A stretch of 64,000 bases of DNA from Actinomycetota bacterium (GTDB lineage Bacteria; Actinomycetota; Coriobacteriia; Anaerosomatales; Anaerosomataceae). Below, piece by piece: positions 44,984 through 54,696 of the stretch (positions are counted from its first letter, which is position 1; each line of letters opens with the position of its first letter). The DNA is taken from contig WSXY01000004.1 in assembly GCA_009773565.1 (NCBI GenBank), positions 86,370 through 150,369 on the forward strand. The letters are read 5' to 3'. The translations under genes were made by a program, and so were the position numbers. The notes beneath the pieces are model-generated. The model ran no database searches. It saw only the letters and a list, made by a program, of their open reading frames with translations, and was not told where the DNA came from.

Positions 44984-47542
44984 TCAGTCGCGAGAGGACA
45001 ACAGACCGAGGTCGTCCGCGTGTCGCCGCATGCGCTCCGGGAGAGACTCAACCGCTTCAGCATAGAAGTGACCGACGAGGCTCGCGCCCGAGGTGCGCTC
45101 GATAAATGCCGCGACCGCGTCCATCGCCCGTCGCATCTGCTCGAGCCTGGCCTCATCGGAAAGGTCGCCGTCATCTTCGACGACGAGGTGTCCCGCCGAG
45201 AGCATGAAGGGCAGGCCGTCAGCCGCAAAGGAGCCGTTGATGTCCTGCTCGAGGTTGGACGCAAGACGCGGGCCGCCCAGGCGACGGAAGCTCGCGCACA
45301 TCCCGTCACAGACCGCGACGAAGACCGCGCGGGCCTCCTCCGGTCCCAGCTCCTCGACCGGCGGACGAACCAGTTGCTGGATAGCGGTCGCCGAATCGTC
45401 GAGAGCGCGGATGAATGCATCAACGACCCGCGGATCGAAGTGCGTCCCCGAGCAACGTTGCAACTCAAGAACAGCGTCCTCATCAGAGCGACCGCGACGG
45501 TAGGGTCGATCCGAAACCATGGCCTCATACGCGTCGGCCACCGTTAGAACGCGGGCGAGGAGTGGGATCTCTTCGCCCTTGAGGCCTGCGGGATAGCCAC
45601 GTCCGTCGAAATGCTCGTGGTGGTGACGAACCACCGGCGCAATCGGCCAGGGGAACGCGATCGGCTTCAGGATGTTCGCGCCGATGAGAGGATGGTGGCG
45701 CATCTGACCCATCTCTTCATCGGAAAGCTTGCCCGGCTTGAGCAAGATCTCCTCGCTGATACCGATCTTGCCGATATCGTGCAGATACGCCGCCATCTCA
45801 AGCGCCGTCTTCTGCTCCGGGGAGAGCTCCACACTGTCGGCGATGAGCAACGCGAACTGGGCGACCCGGTCCGAATGACCGCGCGTGTACGGATCCTTGG
45901 CGTCCACAGCGGCCGCGAGCGCGCGCACGGTCGCAAGGTAGGCATCCTGAAGACTCGAGAACAACTCGATATTGCCGATCGCGATGGTCACGTGATTCGC
46001 GATCGTGGCGAGCAGACGCACATCGTCGCTCGTGAATCGGTGACGGGGGTCGCGGCTTCCGACGGTGATGGCGCCAAGCGTACCCTCGCTTGAGACAAGC
46101 GGCACACAGAGCGCAGCGAGGGCACCGCTGACTGAGTCGATCCGGCTACCTTCGTTCTCACCGGGACGCGGGGGGTTGAAGATGAGCGGTCGGCCTTCAC
46201 GCACCACCCACTCGGACATCGAGCTTCGCACTGCGGCCTCGTCCGGACGGCTTGAGGAACCTTGCAGCGAGCGGACCTTCAGCTCACCGCTCTCGCGATC
46301 TCGCAGCGTGACGTAGCCGAGCTCAACGTTGAAGATGCGCATCGCCGACTCAAGCACCGACTCGAGCAGGATATCGAGATCGAGCGTGGAGCCGAGCGCG
46401 CGGCTCATCTCATAGAGCGTGGCAAGCTCAAGTACCTTCTTGGTGAGACTCTCACTCCGGTCCCGAAGCGAGTCGGTCATCGTGTTGAAGCTCTGGGCGA
46501 GCTCTGTCACCTCGTTCAGGCCGTGGAACGCGACCTTGGCCGAATAGTCACCATCAGCCACTCGCCCGACGCTGTCAGAAAGCTGGCCAAGCGGCTCCGA
46601 AACGCGTCTCGCGACATACCAGTTGAGGCCGAGAAGAACGGTGACGGCGACGACCGACCACATCGCGATCAGGCCGGTGGTGGTCCGACGTGCATCTTCG
46701 GCGACAGTCGTCGGCATCGCCGCCACAAGATACGCACGGCTCCCCGTGGGGTCGTTCTCAAACGTGACCAACTGGGCCTTCAGCCGGTAATGCTCCTCGC
46801 CCACCGACATCGGGGACGAGGAATCGGCACCCATCGCCGCGATTGCGGCGGTAACGGCAGGAGCGGGTGCGAGCAGGGCCTCCGAGACAGCAGCACCACC
46901 AATCTCTTGCGTGGAGCGCGCAGCGACCGGCTTCTTGTTCTCATCAAGGATGCAGACGGCGGCGCCGGAGCCTTGCGAGATGCCCTCGACAAAAGTGTTA
47001 TCGATAACCGTTGAGATCGCGAGCGTGAACGTCGAACCGCTCTGACCCTTCACCGGCTCAAGCGCTGTCAGCGTGTACGAGTCGCCAACGCTGACAAGTA
47101 TTGGATGGTGGCTCATCGACAAAAGAACCCAGTCGCGGACTCCTCGTCCAAGAGGCGAGGCCCCGGGGGCAAGCTGAAGGCGACCGGTGGAGCAGATGAC
47201 TTCGCCTTTGCCGTCGAGCAGCATGATGTTGTCTGCACTTACCGACTGGTTCTGAAGCACGAGCAGGCCGGACAACGTCTGCCTGTCTCCGTCAGCGACC
47301 GCTGCAACCAGCCGTTGATCCTCGGCAATCAGCTTCGCGTTGCGCTGCATGTCATTGCTCGACTCTTCAAGACGAGAGACCACGATCACGGTCGCGGAGG
47401 CCGCTGTCTGGTCAATCCATGAATCGATGATCTGCCCGATGAGTGTGACGGCAATTATCATCGCTGCGGCGGCCACGAATACCGATGCCACCAGGAGTGG
47501 CGCGATAATCTGGTTGTGGAGGTGTCGGCCGAATGGGTTCAT
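44984..47542 (-). CDS. HD-GYP c-di-GMP phosphodiesterase receptor with HAMP and GAF
   Basis: About 852 residues. Two N-terminal membrane helices bracket a sensor region (about 40-290), then HAMP (about 300-370), GAF (about 390-550) and an HD-GYP domain with HDIGK, RHHHEHFDGRGYP and DAYEAMVSDRPYRRG, all residues for c-di-GMP hydrolysis intact. A further alpha-rich C-terminal stretch of about 130 residues carries no known motif. It begins 17 bases after the PstS-like gene, so binding of a ligand may be coupled to c-di-GMP breakdown. Membrane-bound. Confidence 0.9.
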   Translation of the reverse strand: MNPFGRHLHNQIIAPLLVASVFVAAAAMIIAVTLIGQIIDSWIDQTAASATVIVVSRLEESSNDMQRNAKLIAEDQRLVAAVADGDRQTLSGLLVLQNQSVSADNIMLLDGKGEVICSTGRLQLAPGASPLGRGVRDWVLLSMSHHPILVSVGDSYTLTALEPVKGQSGSTFTLAISTVIDNTFVEGISQGSGAAVCILDENKKPVAARSTQEIGGAAVSEALLAPAPAVTAAIAAMGADSSSPMSVGEEHYRLKAQLVTFENDPTGSRAYLVAAMPTTVAEDARRTTTGLIAMWSVVAVTVLLGLNWYVARRVSEPLGQLSDSVGRVADGDYSAKVAFHGLNEVTELAQSFNTMTDSLRDRSESLTKKVLELATLYEMSRALGSTLDLDILLESVLESAMRIFNVELGYVTLRDRESGELKVRSLQGSSSRPDEAAVRSSMSEWVVREGRPLIFNPPRPGENEGSRIDSVSGALAALCVPLVSSEGTLGAITVGSRDPRHRFTSDDVRLLATIANHVTIAIGNIELFSSLQDAYLATVRALAAAVDAKDPYTRGHSDRVAQFALLIADSVELSPEQKTALEMAAYLHDIGKIGISEEILLKPGKLSDEEMGQMRHHPLIGANILKPIAFPWPIAPVVRHHHEHFDGRGYPAGLKGEEIPLLARVLTVADAYEAMVSDRPYRRGRSDEDAVLELQRCSGTHFDPRVVDAFIRALDDSATAIQQLVRPPVEELGPEEARAVFVAVCDGMCASFRRLGGPRLASNLEQDINGSFAADGLPFMLSAGHLVVEDDGDLSDEARLEQMRRAMDAVAAFIERTSGASLVGHFYAEAVESLPERMRRHADDLGLLSSRD

Positions 47543-47559
47543 GGACTCTTCGTCACCGG

Positions 47560-48402
47560 TCAGCGCGCCGGTGCGAAGCCCCGCTTCTCGATGAGCGCCG
47601 TTGCTGCCGGGCTCGATGCCCATTCAACGAACCGGTTGATCTCCTCGCTCGCGTCTGAAGCGGTGACGATACCGAGCGGCCGGATGACGTCATACGACCC
47701 GTTCTTTATGTTCTCGACGGACGCATCGACGCCGTCGAGCTGAAGGTAATTCACGGGGAGCTTCTGAGAGAGCCCATATCCCAGCGAGAAATAGCCAACT
47801 GCACCCACCGTCGACTGCAGTCCGTCGATCATATCCGGCTCGTAGTAGAGGTTGACGGCCTTCGGAGTGATTACGAGTTCCTTGCCGAGGACGAACTCAC
47901 GGAGAACGATCTTGGCCGACTCGTCCTCGTTGCGGTCGAGGATCGTTATCGGCAAGTCCGGACCGCCAAGCTCTTTCCAGTTTGAGTAGTCGCCCCGGTA
48001 GATGCCGCGAACCTGCTCGGAAGTGAGCCCCGGGATGTCGACAGAGGAGTGCGTGGCCAGAACCAGTCCGTCGCGAGAGAGGAGCGTGTAGCGCAAACCG
48101 AGCGCCGTCTCATCCTTGGTCAGTTCCCGGGAGACGGACCCGATCTCCAGATCGCCGTTGGCAACACCCTTGATGCCGCCTCCGGAGTGGAGTCCCGGCA
48201 AGAAGACGAACTCTACGGTCTCGTCGCTATACTCGCCGGAAAGAATCCTCAGCAGCGGAAGACAGGTCCCTGAGCCGGAGACACGAACAGGCTCACCATC
48301 CTTGCGAACGGACGCCGTGTCTGTCGGCGCAGCACACGCAGACAGAAGGAGCATCAGGATGAGCGCAAGTGACGCCACGAGGCGTCGCTTCCGGGGTGCC
48401 AT
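47560..48402 (-). CDS. PstS-like substrate-binding lipoprotein
   Basis: A 280-residue protein with a lipoprotein signal (LILMLLLSAC, lipid on the first Cys). The mature region is a periplasmic-binding fold of the PBP-like/PstS type: VRVSGSGTCLPLLR, KGVANGDLEIG, GAVGYFSLGYG. Phosphate or another anion is the usual ligand; the full set of phosphate ligands is not obvious. No permease or ATPase genes follow; instead the HD-GYP receptor does. Confidence 0.82.
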   Translation of the reverse strand: MAPRKRRLVASLALILMLLLSACAAPTDTASVRKDGEPVRVSGSGTCLPLLRILSGEYSDETVEFVFLPGLHSGGGIKGVANGDLEIGSVSRELTKDETALGLRYTLLSRDGLVLATHSSVDIPGLTSEQVRGIYRGDYSNWKELGGPDLPITILDRNEDESAKIVLREFVLGKELVITPKAVNLYYEPDMIDGLQSTVGAVGYFSLGYGLSQKLPVNYLQLDGVDASVENIKNGSYDVIRPLGIVTASDASEEINRFVEWASSPAATALIEKRGFAPAR

Positions 48403-48450
48403 AGACCGTCCTTCCGGGCTGTCGTCGATGATCTACTTGGATTCTAACAT

Positions 48451-48485
48451 CATGGGGACCCCGGAACGCGTCCGGAATCCCCATG
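48451..48485 (-). terminator. Hairpin terminator downstream of the por operon
   Basis: Arms CATGGGGA (48451-48458) and TCCCCATG (48478-48485) pair perfectly, with an internal CCGGA/TCCGG pairing. It lies 24 bases past the porB stop on the minus strand. A mixed AT-rich stretch follows, so termination is plausible but not textbook. Confidence 0.6.
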
Positions 48486-48508
48486 AAAGAGCAAATATCA
48501 TGCCCTGC

Positions 48509-49441
48509 TTAGCCGCAGTTGAACCGAGCCTGCAACGCGTTCCACTGCTTGTCGACATCTGCCTCGATCTCGGCGAGAAGTGCGGCGTTCTCCGGCTTGA
48601 AGAGGTGCTTGAAGCGACCCTGCGGCTTCAAGAACTCTTCAAGCGGCTTGCGGTTGGCAACCTTGACCGTCTGCCGCCAGACGCCATCCTCGACCTCATA
48701 GAGCGGCCAGTAGCCGGTCTGCACTGCGATCTTGGCGATCTCCACGGTGGTGTCGAACGGTATGCGCCAACCACGAGGGCATGGGGCGAAGACATTGAGG
48801 AACGCAGGACCCTCGACCGCGAACGCCTTCTCGGCCTTGGTGGTGAGGTCCTTCCAGTGGCTGATCGACGCCTGCGCCACGTACGGCACGCCGTGCGCGG
48901 CGATGATCGCGGTCAGATCCTTGCGCCGCTGCTGCTTGCCCTGCTGCGCCGGGCCGATCTGCGAGGTGGTCGCCCAGGCCCCCTTCGGCGTGGCCGAGGA
49001 GCGCTGGATACCGGTGTTCATGTACGCACCGTTGTCGTAGCACACGTACACCATGTCATGGCCACGCTCCATGGCGCCGGAGAGCGACTGGAGACCGATG
49101 TCGTAGGTGCCACCGTCGCCACCGAACGCAACGAACTTGACCTTCTTGTCAGCCGGGATCTTTCCGGCACGCTTGAGACCCTGGAACGCGGCCTCCACTC
49201 CGGAGACGGTCGCGGCCGAGTTCTCGAACGCGTTATGAATGAACGGCGTCTTCCACGACGAGTACGGATAGATGGTCGTAGAGACTTCGAGGCAGCCGGT
49301 CGCACAACCAACGACGACGGGCTCAACACCGGCGCCGAGAAGCACCTGACGCACGGCGATAGAAGCGCCGCAGCCAGCGCAGAGGCGATGTCCGCCTTCG
49401 AGGCGGTCTTCGCGATGGGTGAGTTCCTTCAGGTTTGCCAT
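48509..49441 (-). CDS. porB: Pyruvate:ferredoxin oxidoreductase, beta subunit
   Basis: About 310 residues; TPP-binding subunit of the enzyme that oxidises pyruvate to acetyl-CoA and CO2 and reduces ferredoxin. N-terminal HRLCAGCGAS has the CxxC of the 4Fe-4S ligands, with VGCATGC supplying others; GDGGTYDIG is the TPP-Mg motif. ATG 49441 has AGGAGG 8 bases upstream; the GTG at 49450 overlaps that site. Last gene of porGDAB. Confidence 0.93.
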   Translation of the reverse strand: MANLKELTHREDRLEGGHRLCAGCGASIAVRQVLLGAGVEPVVVGCATGCLEVSTTIYPYSSWKTPFIHNAFENSAATVSGVEAAFQGLKRAGKIPADKKVKFVAFGGDGGTYDIGLQSLSGAMERGHDMVYVCYDNGAYMNTGIQRSSATPKGAWATTSQIGPAQQGKQQRRKDLTAIIAAHGVPYVAQASISHWKDLTTKAEKAFAVEGPAFLNVFAPCPRGWRIPFDTTVEIAKIAVQTGYWPLYEVEDGVWRQTVKVANRKPLEEFLKPQGRFKHLFKPENAALLAEIEADVDKQWNALQARFNCG

Positions 49442-49453
49442 ATGCGTCACCTC

Positions 49454-50641
49454 CTAACGGGAGCCGAGATAGACGAGGCCGGCGGGCGCTTCCACGCCTG
49501 CGGCGATATCGGACAGGTCCTTGTAGACACTCTCGATGAGCTCGAGCTTCACGTCGCTACCACCGAGGCCGTAGATGTAGTCGATGACCGGAACGCGCTC
49601 GGCGTTGTCATACAGCGCGCTTCTGACCTCGAGGAAGAGCGGACCACCCTCTGCACCGAAGGACTCGGCACGGTCGAGAACGGCGACGGCCTTCAGGCCG
49701 GCAAGCGCTTCTGCAATCTCCGCGAACGGGAACGGACGGAAGCAGCGGACCTTGACGACGCCCACCTTCGCGCCCGCGTCGCGCAAGCCACGCGCGACGT
49801 GACGTACATTGCCGGCGGTCGAACCGATGACAACGATCGCGACCTCGGCATCTTCCATGCCCCACGTCTCGATCATGCCGAACGGACGACCGGATAGCTC
49901 GGAGAACTCAGCGCCGACATCGTTGATGACCTTGCGCGAGCGCTCAATCGCCTCACGCTGTGCCTTCTTGAACTCGAAGTAGGGACCGCCCAGACCGGCA
50001 AACGAGCCGTGGGTGACCGGGTTTTCGAGGTCGAGAAGCGCATTGGCCGGCGTGTACTCGCCAACGAAGCCAGCGACCGACTCGTCATCCATGACCTGAA
50101 CGCGATCGATCGAGTGCGTAGTGATGAAACCGTCGAGGCAGCTCATGACCGGCAGTAGCACCGACTCGTTCTCGGCGATGCGCACCGACATGATCGTGTT
50201 GTCGTAGGCCTCCTGGGCGGTCTCGGCGAAGAGCGCGATCCAGCCGGTGTCGCGTGCACCCATGATGTCGCCGTGGTCGCAGTGAATGTTGATCGGGGCA
50301 GAAAGCGCACGGTTCGCATTCGCCATGACGATCGGCAGCCGCATTCCGGCCGCGATATGGAGCTCTTCCCACATGAGCGCGAGGCCCTGCGAGGAAGTCG
50401 CGGTCATGACGCGAGCGCCGGCGGCCGACGCGCCAACACAGGCGCTCATCGCGGAGTGCTCGGACTCGACCGTGATGTACTCGGTGTGAACGCGGCCCTT
50501 GGCCACGAACGCAGCGAACTCCTCGACGATGGTCGTCTGAGGGGTGATCGGGTACGCGGCCATGACGTCCGGGGCGCACTGGCGCATGGCCTCGGCGACA
50601 ACGGTGTTGCCGGTGGCAGCGATTGTCTTCTGGGTCGGCAT
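49454..50641 (-). CDS. porA: Pyruvate:ferredoxin oxidoreductase, alpha subunit
   Basis: A 395-residue subunit holding the pyrimidine-binding domain of TPP. YPITPQTTIVEEF, EHSAMSACVGASAAGARVMTATS and DRAESFGAEGGPLF are diagnostic of PorA. Starts at the base next to the porD stop and ends 12 bases before porB. 2-oxoacid selectivity for pyruvate over other keto acids is the likely reading. Confidence 0.93.
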   Translation of the reverse strand: MPTQKTIAATGNTVVAEAMRQCAPDVMAAYPITPQTTIVEEFAAFVAKGRVHTEYITVESEHSAMSACVGASAAGARVMTATSSQGLALMWEELHIAAGMRLPIVMANANRALSAPINIHCDHGDIMGARDTGWIALFAETAQEAYDNTIMSVRIAENESVLLPVMSCLDGFITTHSIDRVQVMDDESVAGFVGEYTPANALLDLENPVTHGSFAGLGGPYFEFKKAQREAIERSRKVINDVGAEFSELSGRPFGMIETWGMEDAEVAIVVIGSTAGNVRHVARGLRDAGAKVGVVKVRCFRPFPFAEIAEALAGLKAVAVLDRAESFGAEGGPLFLEVRSALYDNAERVPVIDYIYGLGGSDVKLELIESVYKDLSDIAAGVEAPAGLVYLGSR

Positions 50642-50962
50642 CTACTTCACCTCCGGCAGGTCGCAACCCTCGGGCACCATCGTGATGGCGTCGGTCGGGC
50701 AGACGTTGGCGCAGACACCGCAGCCCTTGCAGTGCTTCAGATTGTAGGTCGTGACCTTCTCATCGGCGGTGTTGATCGCCGAGTCGGGGCACATGATCCA
50801 ACACAGGAGGCACTGGGTGCACTTCTCATCGCTGCGCTCCGGACGCATACTCCGCCAGCCGCCGGTCACGTAGTCGCGCGAGTTGCCAGACTCCGGGATC
50901 ACTGCGCCGAGCGGGAACTCGTCGGTCTTCCACTCGTTCATACGCGAGATATCCCACTTCAT
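50642..50962 (-). CDS. porD: Pyruvate:ferredoxin oxidoreductase, delta (ferredoxin) subunit
   Basis: A 106-residue ferredoxin-like subunit with CTQCLLCWIMCPDSA and CKGCGVCANVCPTDA, two 4Fe-4S motifs. It passes electrons from the alpha/beta core to free ferredoxin. Its start overlaps the porG stop by 4 bases. Confidence 0.93.
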   Translation of the reverse strand: MKWDISRMNEWKTDEFPLGAVIPESGNSRDYVTGGWRSMRPERSDEKCTQCLLCWIMCPDSAINTADEKVTTYNLKHCKGCGVCANVCPTDAITMVPEGCDLPEVK

Positions 50963-51537
50963 CCGACCGACACCTCCTCGTAGGCACGGGTGACCGACGC
51001 GATATTCGCGTCGATGATCTCCTGGGAGAACTTCTTGCCGAACGTCTTGGTGAGGTGGCTGACGATCGGATCGACTTCGAAAAGGCCGGTCGCTTTCGCG
51101 AGCGCACCGATCATCGGTGTGTTGGGCATGTCTCGCTTGAGCGTCTCGAGTGAGATGCCTGAGGCATCAACAGACGCGACCCGCACGGTGCTTCCCTGCA
51201 GACCCAGCTCGGCGCGAAGCGCCTCGGGCGTCTTGCACGTATTCACGATGATGACGCCGTCTGATTCGATTCCTTCAGCCACGTCAACGATCGCAAGGAG
51301 CGTTTCGTCGAGGACGACAACGGCGTTCGGGTGCTCGATATTGCAGTGAATCTCGATGGGTACGTTTGAGATGCGCGTGAAGGCCTTGATGGGCGCGCCC
51401 ATCCGCTCGGGACCGTACTCAGGCATCGCCTGCATGTACTGGTCGAGCTCGAGCGCTGTCTCGGCAACCAGCTTGGCTGCGGTGACTGCTCCCTGACCGG
51501 CTCGCGCATGCCAACGGATCTCCGTCAGCTGCTGCAT
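50959..51537 (-). CDS. porG: Pyruvate:ferredoxin oxidoreductase, gamma subunit
   Basis: About 192 residues; first gene of porGDAB. The start MQQLTEIRWHARAGQGAVTAA and YMQAMPEYGPERMGAP are diagnostic of the gamma domain. ATG 51537 is preceded by GGGGAGA; an upstream ATG at 51552 is possible. The promoter should lie in 51538-51708, where no clear sigma-70 elements were identified. Confidence 0.92.
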   Translation of the reverse strand: MQQLTEIRWHARAGQGAVTAAKLVAETALELDQYMQAMPEYGPERMGAPIKAFTRISNVPIEIHCNIEHPNAVVVLDETLLAIVDVAEGIESDGVIIVNTCKTPEALRAELGLQGSTVRVASVDASGISLETLKRDMPNTPMIGALAKATGLFEVDPIVSHLTKTFGKKFSQEIIDANIASVTRAYEEVSVG

Positions 51538-51708
51538 GGTCTCCCCTTCCATGGGACATTGCGGGCTCCCGGCCAAAGAATGCGAGTGGTGTACATCGTT
51601 GAGGGGCCGAGAGTCCTATCAGGATACGGGTGTCGGGGCGGTGTGCGGACGGGATAGGGCTGTGAGCGGTGAGATTCATCGGTGAACGGTAGCAAGAAAC
51701 TGGTAGAA

Positions 51709-52308
51709 CTACATCTCCCGACGCGCTTCGAGCGCCCGACCGAGGGTGACCTCATCCGCATACTCAAGGTCACCGCCAACCGGAAGACCCGACGCGATGC
51801 GTGTGACACGAACGCCAAGGGGCTTCGCAAGGCGCGATATGTAGAGCGCCGTGGTCTCACCCTCGACGTTCGGGTTGGTCGCCAAGATGAGTTCCTCGAT
51901 ACCACTCGCACCGATTCGATCGATGAGTTCACGCACGCGCAGGTGCTCGGGACCGACACCGTCGATTGGCGAGATTGCGCCCTGGAGCACGTGGTAGAGA
52001 CCGTGAAACTCGCCGGTGCGCTCGATCGCTACAACGTCCCGGGGCTCCTCGACCACGCACACGATGTGCTCGTCGCGACGGGAATCCCGGCATACCTCGC
52101 ACAGGTCGGCTTCAGCGAGGTTGAAACAGCGCGCGCAGAAGTGGATCGTACGCTTGACCTCGACGATCGCGTCGGCGAGACGGGTCGCGGCTGCATCGTC
52201 GGCGCGCAGAATATGGAACGCAAGCCGCTGAGCGGACTTTGGTCCGATACCGGGAAGCCGTTCGAGCTCCTCGAGCAGGCGTGCAATGGGAGCGGCGTAG
52301 AAGGACAT
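51709..52308 (-). CDS. recR: Recombination mediator RecR
   Basis: A 199-residue DNA repair protein that helps RecFO load RecA. Features: helix-hairpin-helix [16 protein letters not shown]4 zinc finger [16 protein letters not shown], then a Toprim domain ([12 protein letters not shown]). Normal length. It lies 2 bases after the ybaB stop. Confidence 0.96.
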   Translation of the reverse strand: MSFYAAPIARLLEELERLPGIGPKSAQRLAFHILRADDAAATRLADAIVEVKRTIHFCARCFNLAEADLCEVCRDSRRDEHIVCVVEEPRDVVAIERTGEFHGLYHVLQGAISPIDGVGPEHLRVRELIDRIGASGIEELILATNPNVEGETTALYISRLAKPLGVRVTRIASGLPVGGDLEYADEVTLGRALEARREM

Positions 52309-52310
52309 CG

Positions 52311-52628
52311 CTACATGAGTCCCGGGATACCCATGCCGCCGGTCACGGCGGACATCTTGCGGGCAGCTACATCCTGCGCCTGCCGTATCGCCTCATTGAC
52401 GGCGGCAGTCACCAGGTCCTGAAGCATCGCGACGTCATCGGGGTCAACGGCGGCCGGGTCGATGCTGATCGACTCGAGGATCATCTCACCGGTCATAACC
52501 ACGCGGACAACGCCTCCGCCAACGGAGACTTCGACGTGCTCGTCTTTGAGCTCTTCCTGAACGCGGGCCATATCAGCCTGCATACGCTGGGCCTGCTTCA
52601 TGAGGTTCTGCATGTTTCCGGGCTTCAT
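52311..52628 (-). CDS. ybaB: YbaB/EbfC-family nucleoid-associated protein
   Basis: A 105-residue DNA-binding protein: [27 protein letters not shown] then a beta region and [18 protein letters not shown]. It is nearly always located between dnaX and recR, as here. Binds DNA as a dimer; precise role not defined in the family. Confidence 0.95.
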   Translation of the reverse strand: MKPGNMQNLMKQAQRMQADMARVQEELKDEHVEVSVGGGVVRVVMTGEMILESISIDPAAVDPDDVAMLQDLVTAAVNEAIRQAQDVAARKMSAVTGGMGIPGLM

Positions 52629-52655
52629 CTGCTGTCCTCCAGGGTGTCCGAACGG

Positions 52656-54446
52656 TTACTCAGCCGGGTCTTTCTCGTGCTCAGCAACGACTTCCGCACC
52701 GAGCTCATCGATGACCATGCGTTCCATATCGTCATGCGCGGCGGCGTCCGCGGGCGTGGGCGCGGGCGTGGGCGCGGGCGTGGCAACGACGGGCTCAAGT
52801 CGTACGGGGGGTGCTGCCGGCGCAGGCGCCGACTTCACCGAGCTCGAAGCTCCCTGCCGCCCGAGCCGGAACTCGATAGGTGGTGTCATCCCGAGAACCG
52901 CTGCAACGCTTCTGCGCAGCAATTGCATGGTGTCTGCATCGCTTGCAAGGTCGAGGGCGAACCGCTGGTCCTTCGGGAATTCCACCACGAGAACGTCACC
53001 CTCGACTTCGACTTCACTCATGTCGAACAGGTGTGCACGCGGCGGACGAAGACGACGTATCTCCGCCTGTACGGCAGGCCACGACCGCTTAATGGCCGCA
53101 GGTTCAAGCACGCCGCCGGCGACGACCTCACCGACTGGAGCGACCTGCGGGATCTCTGCGGGTGCCTTCGCCGGCGCACTTTCGATGGGACTTGGCGCTG
53201 ATGCGGGGGTATCGGTCGCGACGGACTCCGGCGCGACCTGCGGCCTCCGAACCTCCGGGGTCGGCCGCGCGACGGCAGCCCTCGAAGGAGGCGCTACTGC
53301 GGCACCTGACTCAAGTGCCGCGATCCTCTCGGCGAGCGACTCGAGGGTAAGATCGGTTTCAGGGCGGGCCATTCGTGTCAACGCGACTTCCAGCGCGAGT
53401 CGCTGATCCGCGGCCCAACGGAGTTCGCTCGAGAGTTTGTCGAGAATATCGAGTAGACGGACGAGCCGCTCCACGCCAAAGCCTCGCGCCTGGCGCTCAA
53501 GCCGGGTACGGTCGTTCGCGGTGACATCGACCGTCTCGCCGGCATCCGGAACAGCGGCCACCACATAGAGATCGCGACAGTGACGGACGAAGCCTTTCAC
53601 GAACTCCGCCATATCGACGCCACGCTCTGCGAGATCGGCCACAAAGTGGAACGCACCGGCGACATCGCGGTCGCATACAAGATCGGCGGCCTCGAAGAGC
53701 ACCTCGGTATCGACTTCGCCCAGCAGCCCCTCGACATCCTCAAGCGTGATAGCTCCACCCGAAAAGGACGCCATCTGCTCGAGCGTGCTGATCGCATCGC
53801 GCATACCGCCAAGGGCATGCTTGCCGATGAGCGCAAGTGCGGAATCCGCAACTTCGACCTTCTCGGCGTCAGCGATGAACCGCAGCCGGGAAACGATCTC
53901 TTCAACGCTCAGGCGGTGGAAATCGAAGCGCTGGCAACGTGAATGGATCGTCTCGGGCACCTTATGCGGGTGTGTCGTGCACAGGATGAAGACCGTGTGC
54001 GACGGCGGCTCCTCAAGCGTCTTGAGCAGCGCGTTGAACGCCGCGTTCGACAGCATGTGGACCTCGTCGATGATGTAGACCTTCCAGTGCCCGCGCGTCG
54101 GCGCGTAGTTCACGCGGCCGATGATCTCCTCGCGAACAGCATCGACTCCGGTACGCGACGCGGCATCGAGCTCATAGACGTCAGGGTGCGTGCCGGCAGC
54201 GATTGCGAGGCAGTCGTCGCACGTCTCATCAGGCGTAGCCGTGGGGCCGTTCTCGCAGTTCAGCGCCTTGGCAAGAATGCGCGCTGTCGTCGTCTTTCCG
54301 GTGCCGCGAGGCCCGGTGAAGAGGTATGCATGCGCCACGCTGTCCTCGGTGACTGCGTTGCGGAGCGTGCGCTCGATATGTGTCTGACCGACGACGGCGT
54401 CAAAACTCTGCGGCCGATACGTCCGGTACCAGGACTGATGCGCCAC
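52656..54446 (-). CDS. dnaX: DNA polymerase III subunit gamma/tau
   Basis: A 596-residue clamp-loader ATPase. AAA+ domain with Walker A GPRGTGKT and a zinc site with CENG ... CDDC; the SRC motif is in HSRCQRF. After residue about 370 a Pro/Ala-rich linker leads to the C-terminal tau region that contacts polymerase and helicase. The linker holds a 12-bp DNA repeat (52751-52783) coding APTP repeats. No A-rich slippery heptamer for a programmed frameshift to gamma was seen. Confidence 0.95.
   Translation of the reverse strand: MAHQSWYRTYRPQSFDAVVGQTHIERTLRNAVTEDSVAHAYLFTGPRGTGKTTTARILAKALNCENGPTATPDETCDDCLAIAAGTHPDVYELDAASRTGVDAVREEIIGRVNYAPTRGHWKVYIIDEVHMLSNAAFNALLKTLEEPPSHTVFILCTTHPHKVPETIHSRCQRFDFHRLSVEEIVSRLRFIADAEKVEVADSALALIGKHALGGMRDAISTLEQMASFSGGAITLEDVEGLLGEVDTEVLFEAADLVCDRDVAGAFHFVADLAERGVDMAEFVKGFVRHCRDLYVVAAVPDAGETVDVTANDRTRLERQARGFGVERLVRLLDILDKLSSELRWAADQRLALEVALTRMARPETDLTLESLAERIAALESGAAVAPPSRAAVARPTPEVRRPQVAPESVATDTPASAPSPIESAPAKAPAEIPQVAPVGEVVAGGVLEPAAIKRSWPAVQAEIRRLRPPRAHLFDMSEVEVEGDVLVVEFPKDQRFALDLASDADTMQLLRRSVAAVLGMTPPIEFRLGRQGASSSVKSAPAPAAPPVRLEPVVATPAPTPAPTPADAAAHDDMERMVIDELGAEVVAEHEKDPAE
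52751..52783. repeat. 12-bp tandem repeat in dnaX linker
   Basis: CGGGCGTGGGCG occurs 2.75 times in tandem. On the minus strand it codes APTP units in the flexible linker of tau. Copy number may vary between strains without shifting the frame. Confidence 0.7.
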
Positions 54447-54533
54447 CGATGGAACCTCCAGCCGCGCGGATATGAACTACCAGTGAAGTATACAGGGCCG
54501 GGCTGACACGCGCCCGACCCCGCAGACTGTCTC

Positions 54534-54646
54534 GATGCTCCCGGACCGGGTTCCGGACACCCGGCAGCGGCCGCTTATGGCTGCTTCCTTCCGGACCTGA
54601 CCAGGTTCGCAACATACCGTCGCCCGGAGCCCGGTCCCGAAGCATC
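54534..54646 (-). ncRNA. ffs: Signal recognition particle RNA, small bacterial type
   Basis: About 113 nt. The apical region contains the conserved GGTCAGGTCCGGAAGGAAGC segment of SRP RNA domain IV, the binding site of Ffh. The ends pair: GATGCTTCGGGACCGGG with CCCGGTCCGGGAGCATC, giving one long hairpin. It scaffolds co-translational membrane targeting. Its location just upstream of dnaX, on the same strand, is common in bacteria. Exact ends are from the pairing. Confidence 0.95.
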
Positions 54647-54696
54647 GATGACACGAGACGCCAGTATACAGCGCACCATGCCGGTGCGCACGTCCG

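Noticed and set aside
52656..54446. Programmed frameshift in dnaX producing a short gamma subunit
   Set aside because: No A-rich slippery heptamer was seen at the end of the ATPase region.
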